Assembly (NCBI GenBank): GCA_900548405.1
Contig: UNSJ01000028.1
Coordinates: 1 to 27,607, forward strand
From: Candidatus Gastranaerophilales bacterium
GTDB lineage: Bacteria > Cyanobacteriota > Vampirovibrionia > Gastranaerophilales > Gastranaerophilaceae
Direction of reading: 5' to 3'
DNA: 27,607 bases
Below the pieces are notes generated by a model. It did not search any database and had not been told where the DNA came from. It saw only the letters and a program-made list of their open reading frames with translations. Made by a program: the position numbers and the translations under genes. This document shows, piece by piece, positions 16,523 to 24,342 of this stretch. Every line of letters begins with the position of its first letter. The stretch's first letter is position 1.

Positions 16523-16988
16523 TAATTATCCTGTCTATTTCATCTCTTGCTTCCAGTTTGGAGGAAAGCTCCTTTTTTTCTATATTATATTTTTTGCACA
16601 AACGCTCATAATAATAAAGCTGTTTTTTTGTCGGGGTTTCTTTTGACATTTTAACCTCTTGCAAAAACTTTCTTTTTTTCTTTTCGTATTCTTTTTGCGC
16701 CTGAATTATAGGCTCCTGCTTTTTCTTGTAATCGTAATACTTTCGGCACTCCTTTAAATACAAAATTGTTTCTTCAATAAACCTGTTATCATCAAGGTAG
16801 TTTTCCAAAAACTCAAAATGCGGATTATTTATCTCAAAATAATACCTTTCATCTTCGATAAATTTATCAAAGATATCTTCAACAGACAATTCGGGAGATT
16901 TTTTCACAAATGCCCGCAAAAAATTACACAGAGCTGATTTCTGTGTCTTTGTCATATCTTGATAAATCTGATTTTTTACTGCATACAT
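16476..16988 (-). CDS. Coiled-coil protein of unknown function, upstream of prmC
   Basis: The 170-residue protein is highly charged and helical. The middle (about 90-115, IQAQKEYEKKKRKFLQEVKM) is a Lys/Glu-rich coiled coil. After it, TKKQLYYYERLCKKYNI (about 121-137) with KLEARDEIDRIINEY resembles the small 'T-KQ--Y---L' C-terminal domain found in various phage and DNA-processing proteins, but this match is from memory and weak. Its ATG shares an A with the TAA stop of the 53-residue gene upstream (TAATG), and its end overlaps prmC by 47 bases. Cellular role unknown. Confidence 0.65.
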   Translation of the reverse strand: MYAVKNQIYQDMTKTQKSALCNFLRAFVKKSPELSVEDIFDKFIEDERYYFEINNPHFEFLENYLDDNRFIEETILYLKECRKYYDYKKKQEPIIQAQKEYEKKKRKFLQEVKMSKETPTKKQLYYYERLCKKYNIEKKELSSKLEARDEIDRIINEYSRDFENIDGFGD

Positions 16989-17149
16989 TATTTTTTAAAA
17001 AGGTCTTTAACGGAAAATTTACCCAAATTCTCTTTTTGGAATTCAAGAAATTTCTTGGCAATAGGATTAGTATGACGAATTTCTTTTGTTTCTTTCTTTT
17101 CGTCAACTTTTGTTTCATTTTCGATTACAGTAAAATTTCTCTCGTCCAT
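16988..17149 (-). CDS. 53-residue protein, first gene of the prmC operon
   Basis: Below the usual length cutoff, but supported by context. The frame from ATG 17149 reads MDERNFTVIENETKVDEKKE, passes through a basic stretch (TNPIAKKFLEFQKEN) and ends with KFSVKDLFKK. It stops at TAA whose last A begins the ATG of the next gene, a typical coupling overlap. TATAAT ends seven bases before the ATG, and the nearest purine-rich site (AGAGG) is 13 bases away, so a leaderless message is possible. It is acidic at the N-terminus and basic and amphipathic at the C-terminus. Family unknown. Confidence 0.6.
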   Translation of the reverse strand: MDERNFTVIENETKVDEKKETKEIRHTNPIAKKFLEFQKENLGKFSVKDLFKK

Positions 17150-17253
17150 AGTCAGAATTATACCTCTTTATATATTTATAAAAAAGTTTGTTAAGAAAAA
17201 ATTGACTTTTTTATTATATAAAAAGTATATAATGTAACATTTCGTAATCGTTT

Positions 17254-18003
17254 TTATTTTGAAGCAGATGCTGCAATATCATCAACTGTTACATTCATGA
17301 GCTTTAATTTCAAATCTTTAAGCTGTTGTTCCAGTTTTGCTGTATTTTTACCGAAACGTTTTGAACCTGCAATTTTTCTTTCCAAATCTTTTATAGAGCC
17401 TTCAAGACTTCTTTGTTCTGCTATGGCAGGAGAGATTTGAGGTTTAGATTTTTTAGGCTCGGTTTTCTTAGCTGTTTCACCGATAGAGTTTTTAACTTCT
17501 CTTTCAGCTGCATTTTGCTCATTTAATTCTTTTATTTTTTGCTGTCTTTGAACACTTGGTCTTTGATAACCATATTCTTTACCGTAAGCTTCGAGTTCTT
17601 CAGGTGTAAAATGAGCTTCTTCTTCAAACTGTCTTTGCTTTTCAACTAATTTGCGCTCATTTTTTCTCTGCCATTTTGCATCGGCTTTATCCATGCTTTT
17701 TTCACGGCCTGCAATTGCCAATTCTTCTTTTCGTTTAATTCTGCCTTTAACTTTTGTTCTTGCTTTTTTTGCTGTATCAAGTACTTCTTCTGTGGCATCT
17801 TCAACAGCTCCTTTAGCAGCGGCAGGCTTTTTAAGCAGTAAATAAGCTGCTCCTGCTAATCCCAATAATGAAAGAGAAGCAATCAATAATTTTTGATTAC
17901 TATTTGAATTCTTATTTTCTTTTTTATTTGAAACAGGCGCTGTATTATAGTTTGTTCCTCTTACTGCCTGACTGTTAGAAGTAAATGACACTTTTTCAAT
18001 CAT
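17254..18003 (-). CDS. Membrane-anchored charged/coiled-coil protein, unknown function
   Basis: The 249-residue protein starts with a Ser/Asn-rich stretch (1-37) and then one hydrophobic segment, LLIASLSLLGLAGAAYLLL (39-57). The remainder is very rich in Lys, Glu, Arg and Ala (TAKKARTKVKGRIKRKEELA, about 77-96; RQFEEEAHFTPEELEAYGKE, about 124-143), with a coiled-coil C-terminus (SLEGSIKDLERKIAGSKRFG onwards). The short N-terminus and the charge pattern suggest an inner-membrane anchor with a long cytoplasmic tail. AAAGG lies eight bases before the ATG. I do not recognise a domain. Confidence 0.7.
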   Translation of the reverse strand: MIEKVSFTSNSQAVRGTNYNTAPVSNKKENKNSNSNQKLLIASLSLLGLAGAAYLLLKKPAAAKGAVEDATEEVLDTAKKARTKVKGRIKRKEELAIAGREKSMDKADAKWQRKNERKLVEKQRQFEEEAHFTPEELEAYGKEYGYQRPSVQRQQKIKELNEQNAAEREVKNSIGETAKKTEPKKSKPQISPAIAEQRSLEGSIKDLERKIAGSKRFGKNTAKLEQQLKDLKLKLMNVTVDDIAASASK

Positions 18004-18157
18004 TTTTAAGACCTTTCAATATTACACACTTTAGGTAATTACTTAAAACATGTGAATTAAAAAATTTGCCTAAAAGTATGCTAAAAGCTTTTATATCATG
18101 TGTTTTAAAGTATTATAAACTTGTAACTGCCTAATTAAAAGCTTAATTAACAAATTG
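18004..18157. promoter_or_regulatory. AT-rich control region upstream of the 249-residue gene
   Basis: The 154-bp gap contains several minus-strand -10-like sequences (TATAAA, TATAAT) and an imperfect inverted repeat around ACTTAAAACATG and CATGTGTTTTAAAGT. No single promoter stands out. Confidence 0.3.
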
Positions 18158-18871
18158 TTACATTTGTAGTTTAGCAATCTGAACCTCAAATATTCCCTCT
18201 ATATCAGCTCCGTTTAACACTTCAGTAATTAAATCATTCGGGTTTACGTTGCGATCAAAAAAAGGAAGAACGCCAAGTATTTTTATATCCGTGTATTCTT
18301 CAATCAAACGCGGGAGCAGCTTTATATTCATATCGTCAGTGTTATCGGGATATTCATTGATAATCACACCGCGAAACCGTATGCCGAGTTCTTTTGCATG
18401 ATTTATGCCCACCAAAACATTATTTATAGCGGTATTAACACCTGAAACCACAAGCAGGACAGGTAAATCCAAACTTTTTATAAGATTTTCTTCAAGAAAA
18501 TTTTTACCCAGAGGTGTTCCCAAGCCGGATGAGCCGTCAACAATTGTACATTCATTAACATCCTGAAGATTTTGAAAATCCTTTAAGATTTCATCACGCT
18601 CAATAACGATATTTTCAGCAGCTGCAGCAAGAAGCGGATTTGTTTTGCCTTTCAAAAGATATGAAAAATATGTTTTAATATAAGGATCGGCAAATTTTAC
18701 AAACGCCAAATCAGGTGACTGCACAAAACCGTTTTTCTCTATCGCACCTGTTTCGACAGGCTTGTAAACCCCTGTTGAATACCCCAGACTCTGCATCGTT
18801 GCAGCCAGACCTGCCGTTACAAAAATCTTGGAGGAATTCTGCTCAGTTCCTGCTACAAATAACTCTAACAT
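18158..18871 (-). CDS. BioD-like (dethiobiotin synthetase family) ATPase with altered P-loop
   Basis: The 237-residue protein follows the BioD plan: N-terminal strand with P-loop, VTAGLAATMQSLGYSTGVYKPVETGA with Lys37 where BioD has its substrate lysine, SPDLAFV, then a 'VDGSSGLGTPLG' segment where BioD has EGAGG--TP, and a C-terminal VLGVLPF-like region (ILGVLPFFDRNVNP). Two points differ: the P-loop GTDTxxGKT is GTEQNSSKI, keeping Lys15 but losing the Gly and the Mg-binding Thr, and the catalytic Glu near 112 is Asp. BioD closes the ureido ring of dethiobiotin with CO2 and ATP. Either this is a divergent BioD or a relative with another substrate. No other biotin gene is in the window. Confidence 0.7.
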   Translation of the reverse strand: MLELFVAGTEQNSSKIFVTAGLAATMQSLGYSTGVYKPVETGAIEKNGFVQSPDLAFVKFADPYIKTYFSYLLKGKTNPLLAAAAENIVIERDEILKDFQNLQDVNECTIVDGSSGLGTPLGKNFLEENLIKSLDLPVLLVVSGVNTAINNVLVGINHAKELGIRFRGVIINEYPDNTDDMNIKLLPRLIEEYTDIKILGVLPFFDRNVNPNDLITEVLNGADIEGIFEVQIAKLQM

Positions 18872-18914
18872 ACAATTTATACTATCATAAAATAGTATTT
18901 TTTGAGAATATAAT

Positions 18915-19772
18915 TTAACCGTTTATTGCAAAATAAACTTCTTTTAGACGCTTTTTGCTTATATGAGTATAAAGCTGGGTGGTTGAAACATCACTGTGAC
19001 CGAGAAGCTCCTGTACAACCCTTAAATCAGCGCCGTTTTCAAGCAGGTGCGTTGCAAAACTGTGTCTTAAAGTGTGAGGGGAAATAGCTTTATGAATTTT
19101 CTTTCCTTGCTCGTGAATAAATGTGTAAACCTCTTGACGGGTAACGTTTTTACCTTTCTCATTAATCAAAAGCTGTTTTGTTTTCAGGTTAAATTTTTGT
19201 ACGAGAAAATCACGCTCGGGCAAATAATCTTTTACGGCTTCACAAGCTTTATTTCCCATTGGAACAATTCTGTCTTTAGAGCCTTTACCTGTGCATTCCA
19301 GGAATTTGCCCTTCAAATCATAATCATTAATTTTTAGATTAACCAATTCCGATACCCTTAGACCGCAGCCGTATAAAAGTTCAAGCATTGCCCGTTGAAT
19401 TTTCGACAAATCCTGATTTAAAATTTCGTTAATTTCCTGCATTGTCATAACCTTAGGAAGTCTTTGAGGAACTTTCGGCTGTTCAAGCGTAAGAGTAGGG
19501 TTTACGGGCGAAAGCTCGTTTGCGCACACCCATTTAAAAAACCCGCGCAAAGATGCAATTTTTCGGGTTACACTTGTCGCTGAAAACTCCTTTTCATGCA
19601 GGTTTCTTACGTAGGTATTAATTTGGGTACGCTGAATTTTATCAATCTCAAGTTCTGCATAATAATCAAAAAAATCACCCAAATCACGTCTGTATGCATC
19701 TATCGTGTTTTGCGAAAGACCTTTTTCAATTTCCAGAAAATCTAAATATTCCGATAAGATTTGCATATTCAT
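18915..19772 (-). CDS. Tyrosine recombinase XerC/XerD type (second copy)
   Basis: I start it at ATG 19772 (MNMQILSEYLDFLEIEKGLS), matching known XerD N-termini. The open frame begins at TTG 19808, but that base stretch is the -35 box of a good promoter. From ATG 19772 it has 285 residues. Catalytic residues (numbered in that protein) are Arg139 (GLRVSEL), Lys163 (GKGSKDR), His233 and Arg236 (HTLRHSF), His259 (LGHSD) and Tyr268 (QLYTHI). It shares LxHSFATHLxENGADLRVVQELLGH with the copy at 13228 but is clearly diverged elsewhere, so they are not a recent duplication. The pair fits the XerC/XerD heterotetramer for dimer resolution. Confidence 0.92.
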   Translation of the reverse strand: MNMQILSEYLDFLEIEKGLSQNTIDAYRRDLGDFFDYYAELEIDKIQRTQINTYVRNLHEKEFSATSVTRKIASLRGFFKWVCANELSPVNPTLTLEQPKVPQRLPKVMTMQEINEILNQDLSKIQRAMLELLYGCGLRVSELVNLKINDYDLKGKFLECTGKGSKDRIVPMGNKACEAVKDYLPERDFLVQKFNLKTKQLLINEKGKNVTRQEVYTFIHEQGKKIHKAISPHTLRHSFATHLLENGADLRVVQELLGHSDVSTTQLYTHISKKRLKEVYFAING

Positions 19773-19779
19773 ACATTCT

Positions 19780-19808
19780 TTTATACTACATATTTCGTTT
19801 AATGACAA
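19780..19808 (-). promoter_or_regulatory. Leaderless-type promoter of the second xer gene
   Basis: On the minus strand TTGTCA (19803-19808), exactly 17 bp and TATAAA (19780-19785), then seven bases to ATG 19772. Its -35 overlaps the -35 of a plus-strand promoter. Confidence 0.65.
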
Positions 19809-19830
19809 ACAGCATTCAGCGTGGTAAAAT
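19802..19830 (+). promoter_or_regulatory. Promoter reading into the 64-bp repeats
   Basis: ATGACA (19802-19807), exactly 17 bp and TAAAAT (19825-19830). It shares its -35 bases with the oppositely directed xer promoter, so the two probably exclude one another. A short ORF (ATG 19835 to TAG 19897, 20 codons) follows and ends in the hairpin of the first repeat. Confidence 0.5.
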
Positions 19831-19887
19831 AAAAATGAACAAAATAAGATTAAATTCGTTCTATATATTAGAAAGGTTAGAAAAGCA

Positions 19888-20073
19888 GAGGCTTTAGCCT
19901 CTGGAGAAAATTAACAAAGTCCAACAAAAATCAACGGAAAGGGCAGAAGCGGAGGCTTTAGCCTCTGGAGAAAATTAACAAAGTCCAACAAAAATCAACG
20001 GAAAGGGCAGAAGCGGAGGCTTTAGCCTCTGGAGAAAATTAACAAAGTCCAACAAAAATCAACGGAAAGGGCA
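19888..20073 (+). repeat. Three perfect 64-bp tandem repeats with an internal hairpin
   Basis: Copies run 19888-19951, 19952-20015 and 20016-20073 (the last lacks six bases). The copies appear identical. Each begins with the inverted repeat GAGGC-TTTA-GCCTC and ends with a purine-rich GGAAAGGGCA resembling a ribosome site; the last one lies 11 bases before the ATG at 20082 and probably serves it. The array fills the presumed 5' leader of the NTF2-like gene. Confidence 0.9.
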
Positions 20074-20081
20074 AAAAAAAA

Positions 20082-20561
20082 ATGAAAAAGTTATTATCAA
20101 TATTAATGATATTCGGATTATTTTTATGCGCAGGTTTGAAAGCGTTTGCAGACGATGCGCAGGATGCTTTAAAATTCTTTAACAGCTATGTTGCAGCTGC
20201 AAACTCATATAGTCCGACAGTAGCAACCATGTATTCACCTAACGCTAAAATTATCAGACAGGTAATCAAGCCTAACGGTGAACTTGTTAACGTTGATACA
20301 GACACAGCAACTTATATTAAACAAATGAAACTCGGTCAGGCAGGAGCTAAACTGAGAGGTTATAAAAACAACTACACAAATGTAACAGTTGCTTCAATGG
20401 GTAACGGTGCTTACAAAGTAAGCTCTCTAAGACAGCCTTCAGGTGAAAACTACAAATTGAAAACTTACATGATTGTTAAAAAAGTAAACGGCAAATGGTT
20501 AATAACAGAAGAAATGATGCAGACTAAAGTGCAGACTTTCCTAAAATACGCTAAAAAGTAA
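20082..20561 (+). CDS. Exported NTF2/SnoaL-like protein
   Basis: The 159-residue precursor has a signal peptide (MKKLLSILMIFGLFLCAGLK, cleaved near AFA-DD). The mature part looks like a small NTF2-like cone fold: a first helix (DALKFFNSYVAAANSYSPTV), 'ATMYSPNAKIIRQVI', and repeated strands ending KLKTYMIVKKVNGKWLITEE. That last pattern is common in DUF4440/SnoaL-type domains. Such domains bind small ligands or act as simple scaffolds; no catalytic residue can be named. The protein should be periplasmic. Its upstream leader is occupied by the 64-bp repeats, whose last copy provides the purine-rich site. aroC follows after 35 bases in the same direction. Confidence 0.72.
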   Translation: MKKLLSILMIFGLFLCAGLKAFADDAQDALKFFNSYVAAANSYSPTVATMYSPNAKIIRQVIKPNGELVNVDTDTATYIKQMKLGQAGAKLRGYKNNYTNVTVASMGNGAYKVSSLRQPSGENYKLKTYMIVKKVNGKWLITEEMMQTKVQTFLKYAKK

Positions 20562-20596
20562 GGGAGCGTAGCCGCAGTAGAGGAACAGGATTACAA

Positions 20597-21649
20597 ATGA
20601 CAAATTTCAGATATTTAACAGCAGGTGAAAGTCATGGAAAATGCTTAACCGCTATCATAGAAGGTATTCCGTCAGGGTTTGAAATAAACCCTGACTTTAT
20701 CAATAACGAATTAAAACGCCGTCAGGGAGGTTACGGACGCGGCGGAAGAATGAAAATTGAAAGTGACACTGTCGAAATTACATCAGGTATTCGTTTCGGT
20801 AAAACTTTAGGTTCGCCGATAACACTTGTTATTCAAAACAAGGATTTTGAAAACTGGGAAAAAATAATGAGCGTTAATCCTAAAGATATTACAGATGAAA
20901 AATCTTTTACAACCTACCGACCGGGACATGCGGATTATGCAGGGAGCATCAAGTACGACCAAAAAGATTTGAGAAATATTCTTGAACGCTCAAGCGCAAG
21001 AAAGACTGCCATTGAAGTTGCGGTAGGCGCTGTTGCAAAACAAATTCTTCAAGAATTTGATATCAAAGGACACTCAAAAATTATCAGAATAGGAAACGGC
21101 AGAACAGAAGAAGAATTTAAAGAAGAAATTGACAACGCCAAAGAAGCAGGCGACACTGTCGGCGGAAAGTTTGAAGTAATTTACGAAAATCTTCCTGTTG
21201 GGTTAGGTTCATTTGTTCACTGGGACAGAATGATTGACGGAAAAATTGCTCAGGCTGTAATGAGTATTCCTGCCGTAAAAACGGTTTCTATCGGAAATCA
21301 CCACGCCTATAAAATTCATGGAAGCGAATTTCATGACGAAATGTTTCTTAAAGACGGAAAAATTCACAGAAACACAAACAATGCAGGCGGTATTGAAGGC
21401 GGGATGACAAACGGCGAAAATATTGTGGTTACAGGGGTTATGAAACCTATTCCGACGCTAAGAAAACCGTTAAGAACAGTCGATGCAAAAACAATGACTG
21501 AAACAGAAGCCCATTTTGAACGTTCCGATACCTGTGCGGTTGAAGCTTGTGCGGTTGTTGCGGAAGCAAGAATTGCCTGCGTTTTACTTGATGAATTTCT
21601 TAACAAGTATGGCGGTGACAACTTAAAAGAAATTAAATCGAGATTTTAA
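20597..21649 (+). CDS. aroC: Chorismate synthase
   Basis: The 350-residue protein catalyses the last step of the shikimate pathway, 5-enolpyruvylshikimate-3-phosphate to chorismate, using reduced FMN. Signatures are the N-terminal TAGESHGKCLTAIIEGIPSG, the RRQGGYGRGGRMKIE segment, RPGHADYAG with the catalytic His, LERSSARKTAIEVAVGA and, near the C-terminus, RSDTCAVEACAVVAEA. AGGA lies seven bases before the ATG. Length is normal. No other aro gene is in the window. It may be co-transcribed with the NTF2-like gene 35 bases upstream, although the functions seem unrelated. Confidence 0.97.
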   Translation: MTNFRYLTAGESHGKCLTAIIEGIPSGFEINPDFINNELKRRQGGYGRGGRMKIESDTVEITSGIRFGKTLGSPITLVIQNKDFENWEKIMSVNPKDITDEKSFTTYRPGHADYAGSIKYDQKDLRNILERSSARKTAIEVAVGAVAKQILQEFDIKGHSKIIRIGNGRTEEEFKEEIDNAKEAGDTVGGKFEVIYENLPVGLGSFVHWDRMIDGKIAQAVMSIPAVKTVSIGNHHAYKIHGSEFHDEMFLKDGKIHRNTNNAGGIEGGMTNGENIVVTGVMKPIPTLRKPLRTVDAKTMTETEAHFERSDTCAVEACAVVAEARIACVLLDEFLNKYGGDNLKEIKSRF

Positions 21650-21667
21650 TTTTATTTCCGTTTTATA

Positions 21668-21696
21668 TTGACAAACTTATTATTATAGTCTAAGAT
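21668..21696 (+). promoter_or_regulatory. Promoter of the micropeptide/structured RNA locus
   Basis: A perfect TTGACA (21668-21673), exactly 17 bp and TAAGAT (21691-21696). It predicts a start near 21703, about 75 nt before the TTG of the micropeptide. Confidence 0.6.
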
Positions 21697-21778
21697 TGAC
21701 TGGAGGGTAAGCTCATATTGCCTTTTTCGCTCAGGACAACATTACTGCAGAATGAAACTGAGAAAGGGGGTGATAAAG

Positions 21779-21853
21779 TTGATATTTACAGTCAATGTAA
21801 AAGAGTTAGCATTACTCTTAATGATAATACTAACTCTTAAATCAACTAAATAG
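21779..21853 (+). CDS. Putative 24-residue hydrophobic micropeptide
   Basis: A 24-codon frame begins with TTG 21779 (or in frame at GTG 21770), eight bases after AAAGGGGGTGAT, the strongest Shine-Dalgarno in the window. It contains NVKELALLLMIILTLKSTK: a charged start, a run of about ten aliphatic residues and a basic tail, as in small membrane peptides. It has its own promoter (TTGACA) upstream and a hairpin terminator directly after the stop. The coding bases also form a hairpin (AAGAGTTAG with CTAACTCTT). The plan is that of a type I toxin or small membrane regulator, but no family match is claimed. Confidence 0.45.
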   Translation: MIFTVNVKELALLLMIILTLKSTK

Positions 21854-21893
21854 GGGCTTTTAAAGTGCGGACTGCCATCCGCACGCCCTTATT
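21854..21893 (+). terminator. Terminator after the micropeptide
   Basis: GTGCGGA, loop CTGCCA and TCCGCAC (21865-21871 with 21878-21884) form a 7-bp GC-rich stem. GGGC (21854) and GCCC (21885) can extend it, and TTATTT follows. Confidence 0.6.
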
Positions 21894-21919
21894 TATTATT
21901 ATAAACTATTTTAATAATT

Positions 21920-21948
21920 TTTTCAAGTGTTCAGATTTATGATATGAT
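21920..21948 (+). promoter_or_regulatory. Leaderless-type promoter of recJ
   Basis: TTTTCA (21920-21925), exactly 17 bp and TATGAT (21943-21948), then six bases to the ATG at 21955. No Shine-Dalgarno is present. Confidence 0.55.
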
Positions 21949-21954
21949 TTTATC

Positions 21955-24297
21955 ATGGCTATAAAAGAGTGGATATTTAACAAATACGACGGACAAGAAA
22001 AATCGCTGGTAAAAAGGCTTTTAAATTCAAGAGGGATTAGAACGGAAGAAGATATAAAAGAGTTTTTAAATCCCTTAGAAATGAAATTAACTCACCCCAA
22101 CGCTTTTACCGATATGCAAAAGTGTGTTGAAAGATTATCAACAGCAATCGATAACGGCGAAAAAATAGTTATTCACGGCGACTTTGATGCTGACGGGGTT
22201 ACATCCACATCTTTGCTTTACAGAACTTTTAAACATCTCGGCGCTGACGTAAATTATTTTATCCCTGATAGAGAAAAAGAAGGACATGGGTTTGACACTA
22301 AAGCTCTTGTTAAAGTAATGACACAGGTTAAACCGAAAGTTATTATTTCCTGTGACTGCGGGATTAGCGATGTTGATGCTGTGAATTTCTTAAACAGTTT
22401 TAAGATTGATGTAATCATCACAGACCACCACGAAGCTCCCGAAGAACTCCCGAAAGCCTACGGGATTATTAACCCGAAAGCTCCGAATGCCCTTGATGAA
22501 AGTTTAAGCACAAAACAGATTACAAGTTTAACTTCTCTTGCTGGTGTCGGGGTAGCCTTCAAAGTTGCTCAGGCTTTGCTTGAAAAGTACGAAAAACTTG
22601 ATTATATCTCAGAAATTCTTCCCTATGTTGCAGTGGGAACTGTTGCCGATTTGGTTCCGCTTGTCGGAGAAAACAGATACCTTGTAACCAAGGGGCTTGA
22701 ATTGATTTCTAACGGAAAACATTACGGACTGACAAGACTTTTAGACAGTGCAGGCTACAAGGGACAGATTACATCGGAACAGATTGCGTTCGGTATCGCA
22801 CCGAGAATTAACGCATCAGGACGCCTTGATACAGTTGAAGAAGCTTTGAAAGTATTGATTTCCGACAACAAACAGGAAATCGAAATGGCAATTCAAAGCC
22901 TTAACGAGTTTAACAAAATCCGTCAGGAATTGTGTCAGAATATTTTTGCCGAAGCTGATGAAATGGTTAAAAAAGAGGGAAACCGAAACAGCGCAATAGT
23001 TTTGTTTAACAAAGACTGGCATATCGGAATTATCGGAATTGTTGCATCAATGCTGGTTGAAAAGTATTACAAACCAACTTTCTTAATGACATATTCAGAT
23101 GAAACTAAACAGTTCAGATGCTCCGCAAGAAGCGTTGACGGGATTAATCTTTACGATGTAATCTCTATGAATTCCGAGCTTTTAGACGGCTTTGGCGGGC
23201 ACGCAATGGCAGCAGGTCTAGCCTTCAGCGAAGAAAAATCTTCTTTTGAACAGGTTAAAGCAGCTCTTTGCAAAACAGTTAAAGAAATGGCACAGGGGAA
23301 AGATTTAAAACCTTTCATCAATATTGATTTGGAACTTACGGCAAATGATATTGACGTTGATTTGGTTGAGCAGATATCAATGCTTGAACCTTTCGGAGCA
23401 TGCAATCCAAGTCCGATTTTTGCAATCAAAAATTTAAAGATTAAACAAAAACGTCTTATGGGCGAAAACAAAAACCACTTAAGGCTTACATGCCAGTCAG
23501 GAACACAGGAATTTAACTGTATCCGCTGGAAAGACGGTGACGTATCGCTTGTAAACGGTGATACTCTTGATTTGGCTTTTCACCCGCAAATTAACGAATA
23601 CAACGGGGTTACAAGCGTTCAATTAATTATTGACGATATTCACTCCGAATATCTGAAAGAGGACGAAGTAAGCTCTGTTTCTTTGAAGCTTTACGACCAC
23701 CGCAAAAAAACAGATATTTTACAGCAGGTTAACGATTATGTTAAAAATTCAAAACAAAACATTATGATTTTTGCGGAAAGCAAACCTGTTTTAGATACCT
23801 TAAGACCATTTAAAAACTTATCAGAAAAGACTTTTACGCGTGATAATCTTCAAAACTGCGATGCTTTAATGTTCTTTGACTACCCTGCCGACAAAGAAAC
23901 TTTTGACAGGATTATTGCACAAACAAATCCGTCCGCAATTCACTTTATGAACTATGAAATCAAATATTTTGATGAAAAAGAATTTTTGAAAACCGTATGC
24001 GGAATGCTGAAATTTGCGTTTAACAACAACGGCGGAAAGGTTGAATTGAGAAGATGCGCAAGCTTTTTGGGCAAATCCTATCAGGTGTTCGAACTCTTAT
24101 TCTCAATTTTTGATGATATCGGTTTAATAAAAATCAAAGAGCGTACAAAAGATTATTTTGTAATTGATTACATCGGCGAAACAGAAATTTCACAGGTTCT
24201 TCACTCAACAAAATACGCAATTCTGCTTGATTTAATCGAAGAATGCGAGCAATTCCAAAAAGTTCTTATGGAAGATGACGTTTATACGTTAATTTAA
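21955..24297 (+). CDS. recJ: Single-stranded-DNA-specific exonuclease RecJ
   Basis: The 780-residue protein is a 5'-3' ssDNA exonuclease for recombination and mismatch repair. The DHH-domain motifs are intact: GDFDADGVTST (75-85), DCGISDVDA (134-142), TDHHEAP (156-162), then the central ALAGVGVAFKVAQALL-like region and VGTVADLVPL. The DHHA1 segment shows FGGHAMAAGL, and the OB-like domain includes LEPFGACNPSPIFAI. It is longer than E. coli RecJ (about 577) and close to the Bacillus form (about 786): the last 200 residues are a C-terminal extension of unclear role. It starts without a Shine-Dalgarno behind a promoter placed for a leaderless message. A terminator separates it from der. Confidence 0.95.
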   Translation: MAIKEWIFNKYDGQEKSLVKRLLNSRGIRTEEDIKEFLNPLEMKLTHPNAFTDMQKCVERLSTAIDNGEKIVIHGDFDADGVTSTSLLYRTFKHLGADVNYFIPDREKEGHGFDTKALVKVMTQVKPKVIISCDCGISDVDAVNFLNSFKIDVIITDHHEAPEELPKAYGIINPKAPNALDESLSTKQITSLTSLAGVGVAFKVAQALLEKYEKLDYISEILPYVAVGTVADLVPLVGENRYLVTKGLELISNGKHYGLTRLLDSAGYKGQITSEQIAFGIAPRINASGRLDTVEEALKVLISDNKQEIEMAIQSLNEFNKIRQELCQNIFAEADEMVKKEGNRNSAIVLFNKDWHIGIIGIVASMLVEKYYKPTFLMTYSDETKQFRCSARSVDGINLYDVISMNSELLDGFGGHAMAAGLAFSEEKSSFEQVKAALCKTVKEMAQGKDLKPFINIDLELTANDIDVDLVEQISMLEPFGACNPSPIFAIKNLKIKQKRLMGENKNHLRLTCQSGTQEFNCIRWKDGDVSLVNGDTLDLAFHPQINEYNGVTSVQLIIDDIHSEYLKEDEVSSVSLKLYDHRKKTDILQQVNDYVKNSKQNIMIFAESKPVLDTLRPFKNLSEKTFTRDNLQNCDALMFFDYPADKETFDRIIAQTNPSAIHFMNYEIKYFDEKEFLKTVCGMLKFAFNNNGGKVELRRCASFLGKSYQVFELLFSIFDDIGLIKIKERTKDYFVIDYIGETEISQVLHSTKYAILLDLIEECEQFQKVLMEDDVYTLI

Positions 24298-24309
24298 GGA
24301 AGTAACAAG

Positions 24310-24336
24310 AAAAGCCCTATGTACGATAGGACTTTT
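24310..24336 (+). terminator. Terminator of recJ
   Basis: AAAAG-CCCTAT, loop GTACG and ATAGG-ACTTTT (24310-24336) form a long stem with one mismatch, ending in a T run. It makes der independent of recJ. Confidence 0.75.
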
Positions 24337-24342
24337 AATTAA

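Noticed and set aside
17202..17233. Plus-strand TTGACT...TATAAT promoter
   Set aside because: The spacer to TATAAT is 20 bp and no plus-strand gene follows; the region is AT-rich, so such matches are expected by chance.
19773..19808. TTG start extending the second xer gene by 12 codons
   Set aside because: These bases hold the -35 and -10 boxes of a good promoter, and homologues start at the ATG (19772).
19888..20073. CRISPR array
   Set aside because: The 64-bp units are directly adjacent with no spacers, and no cas gene is present.
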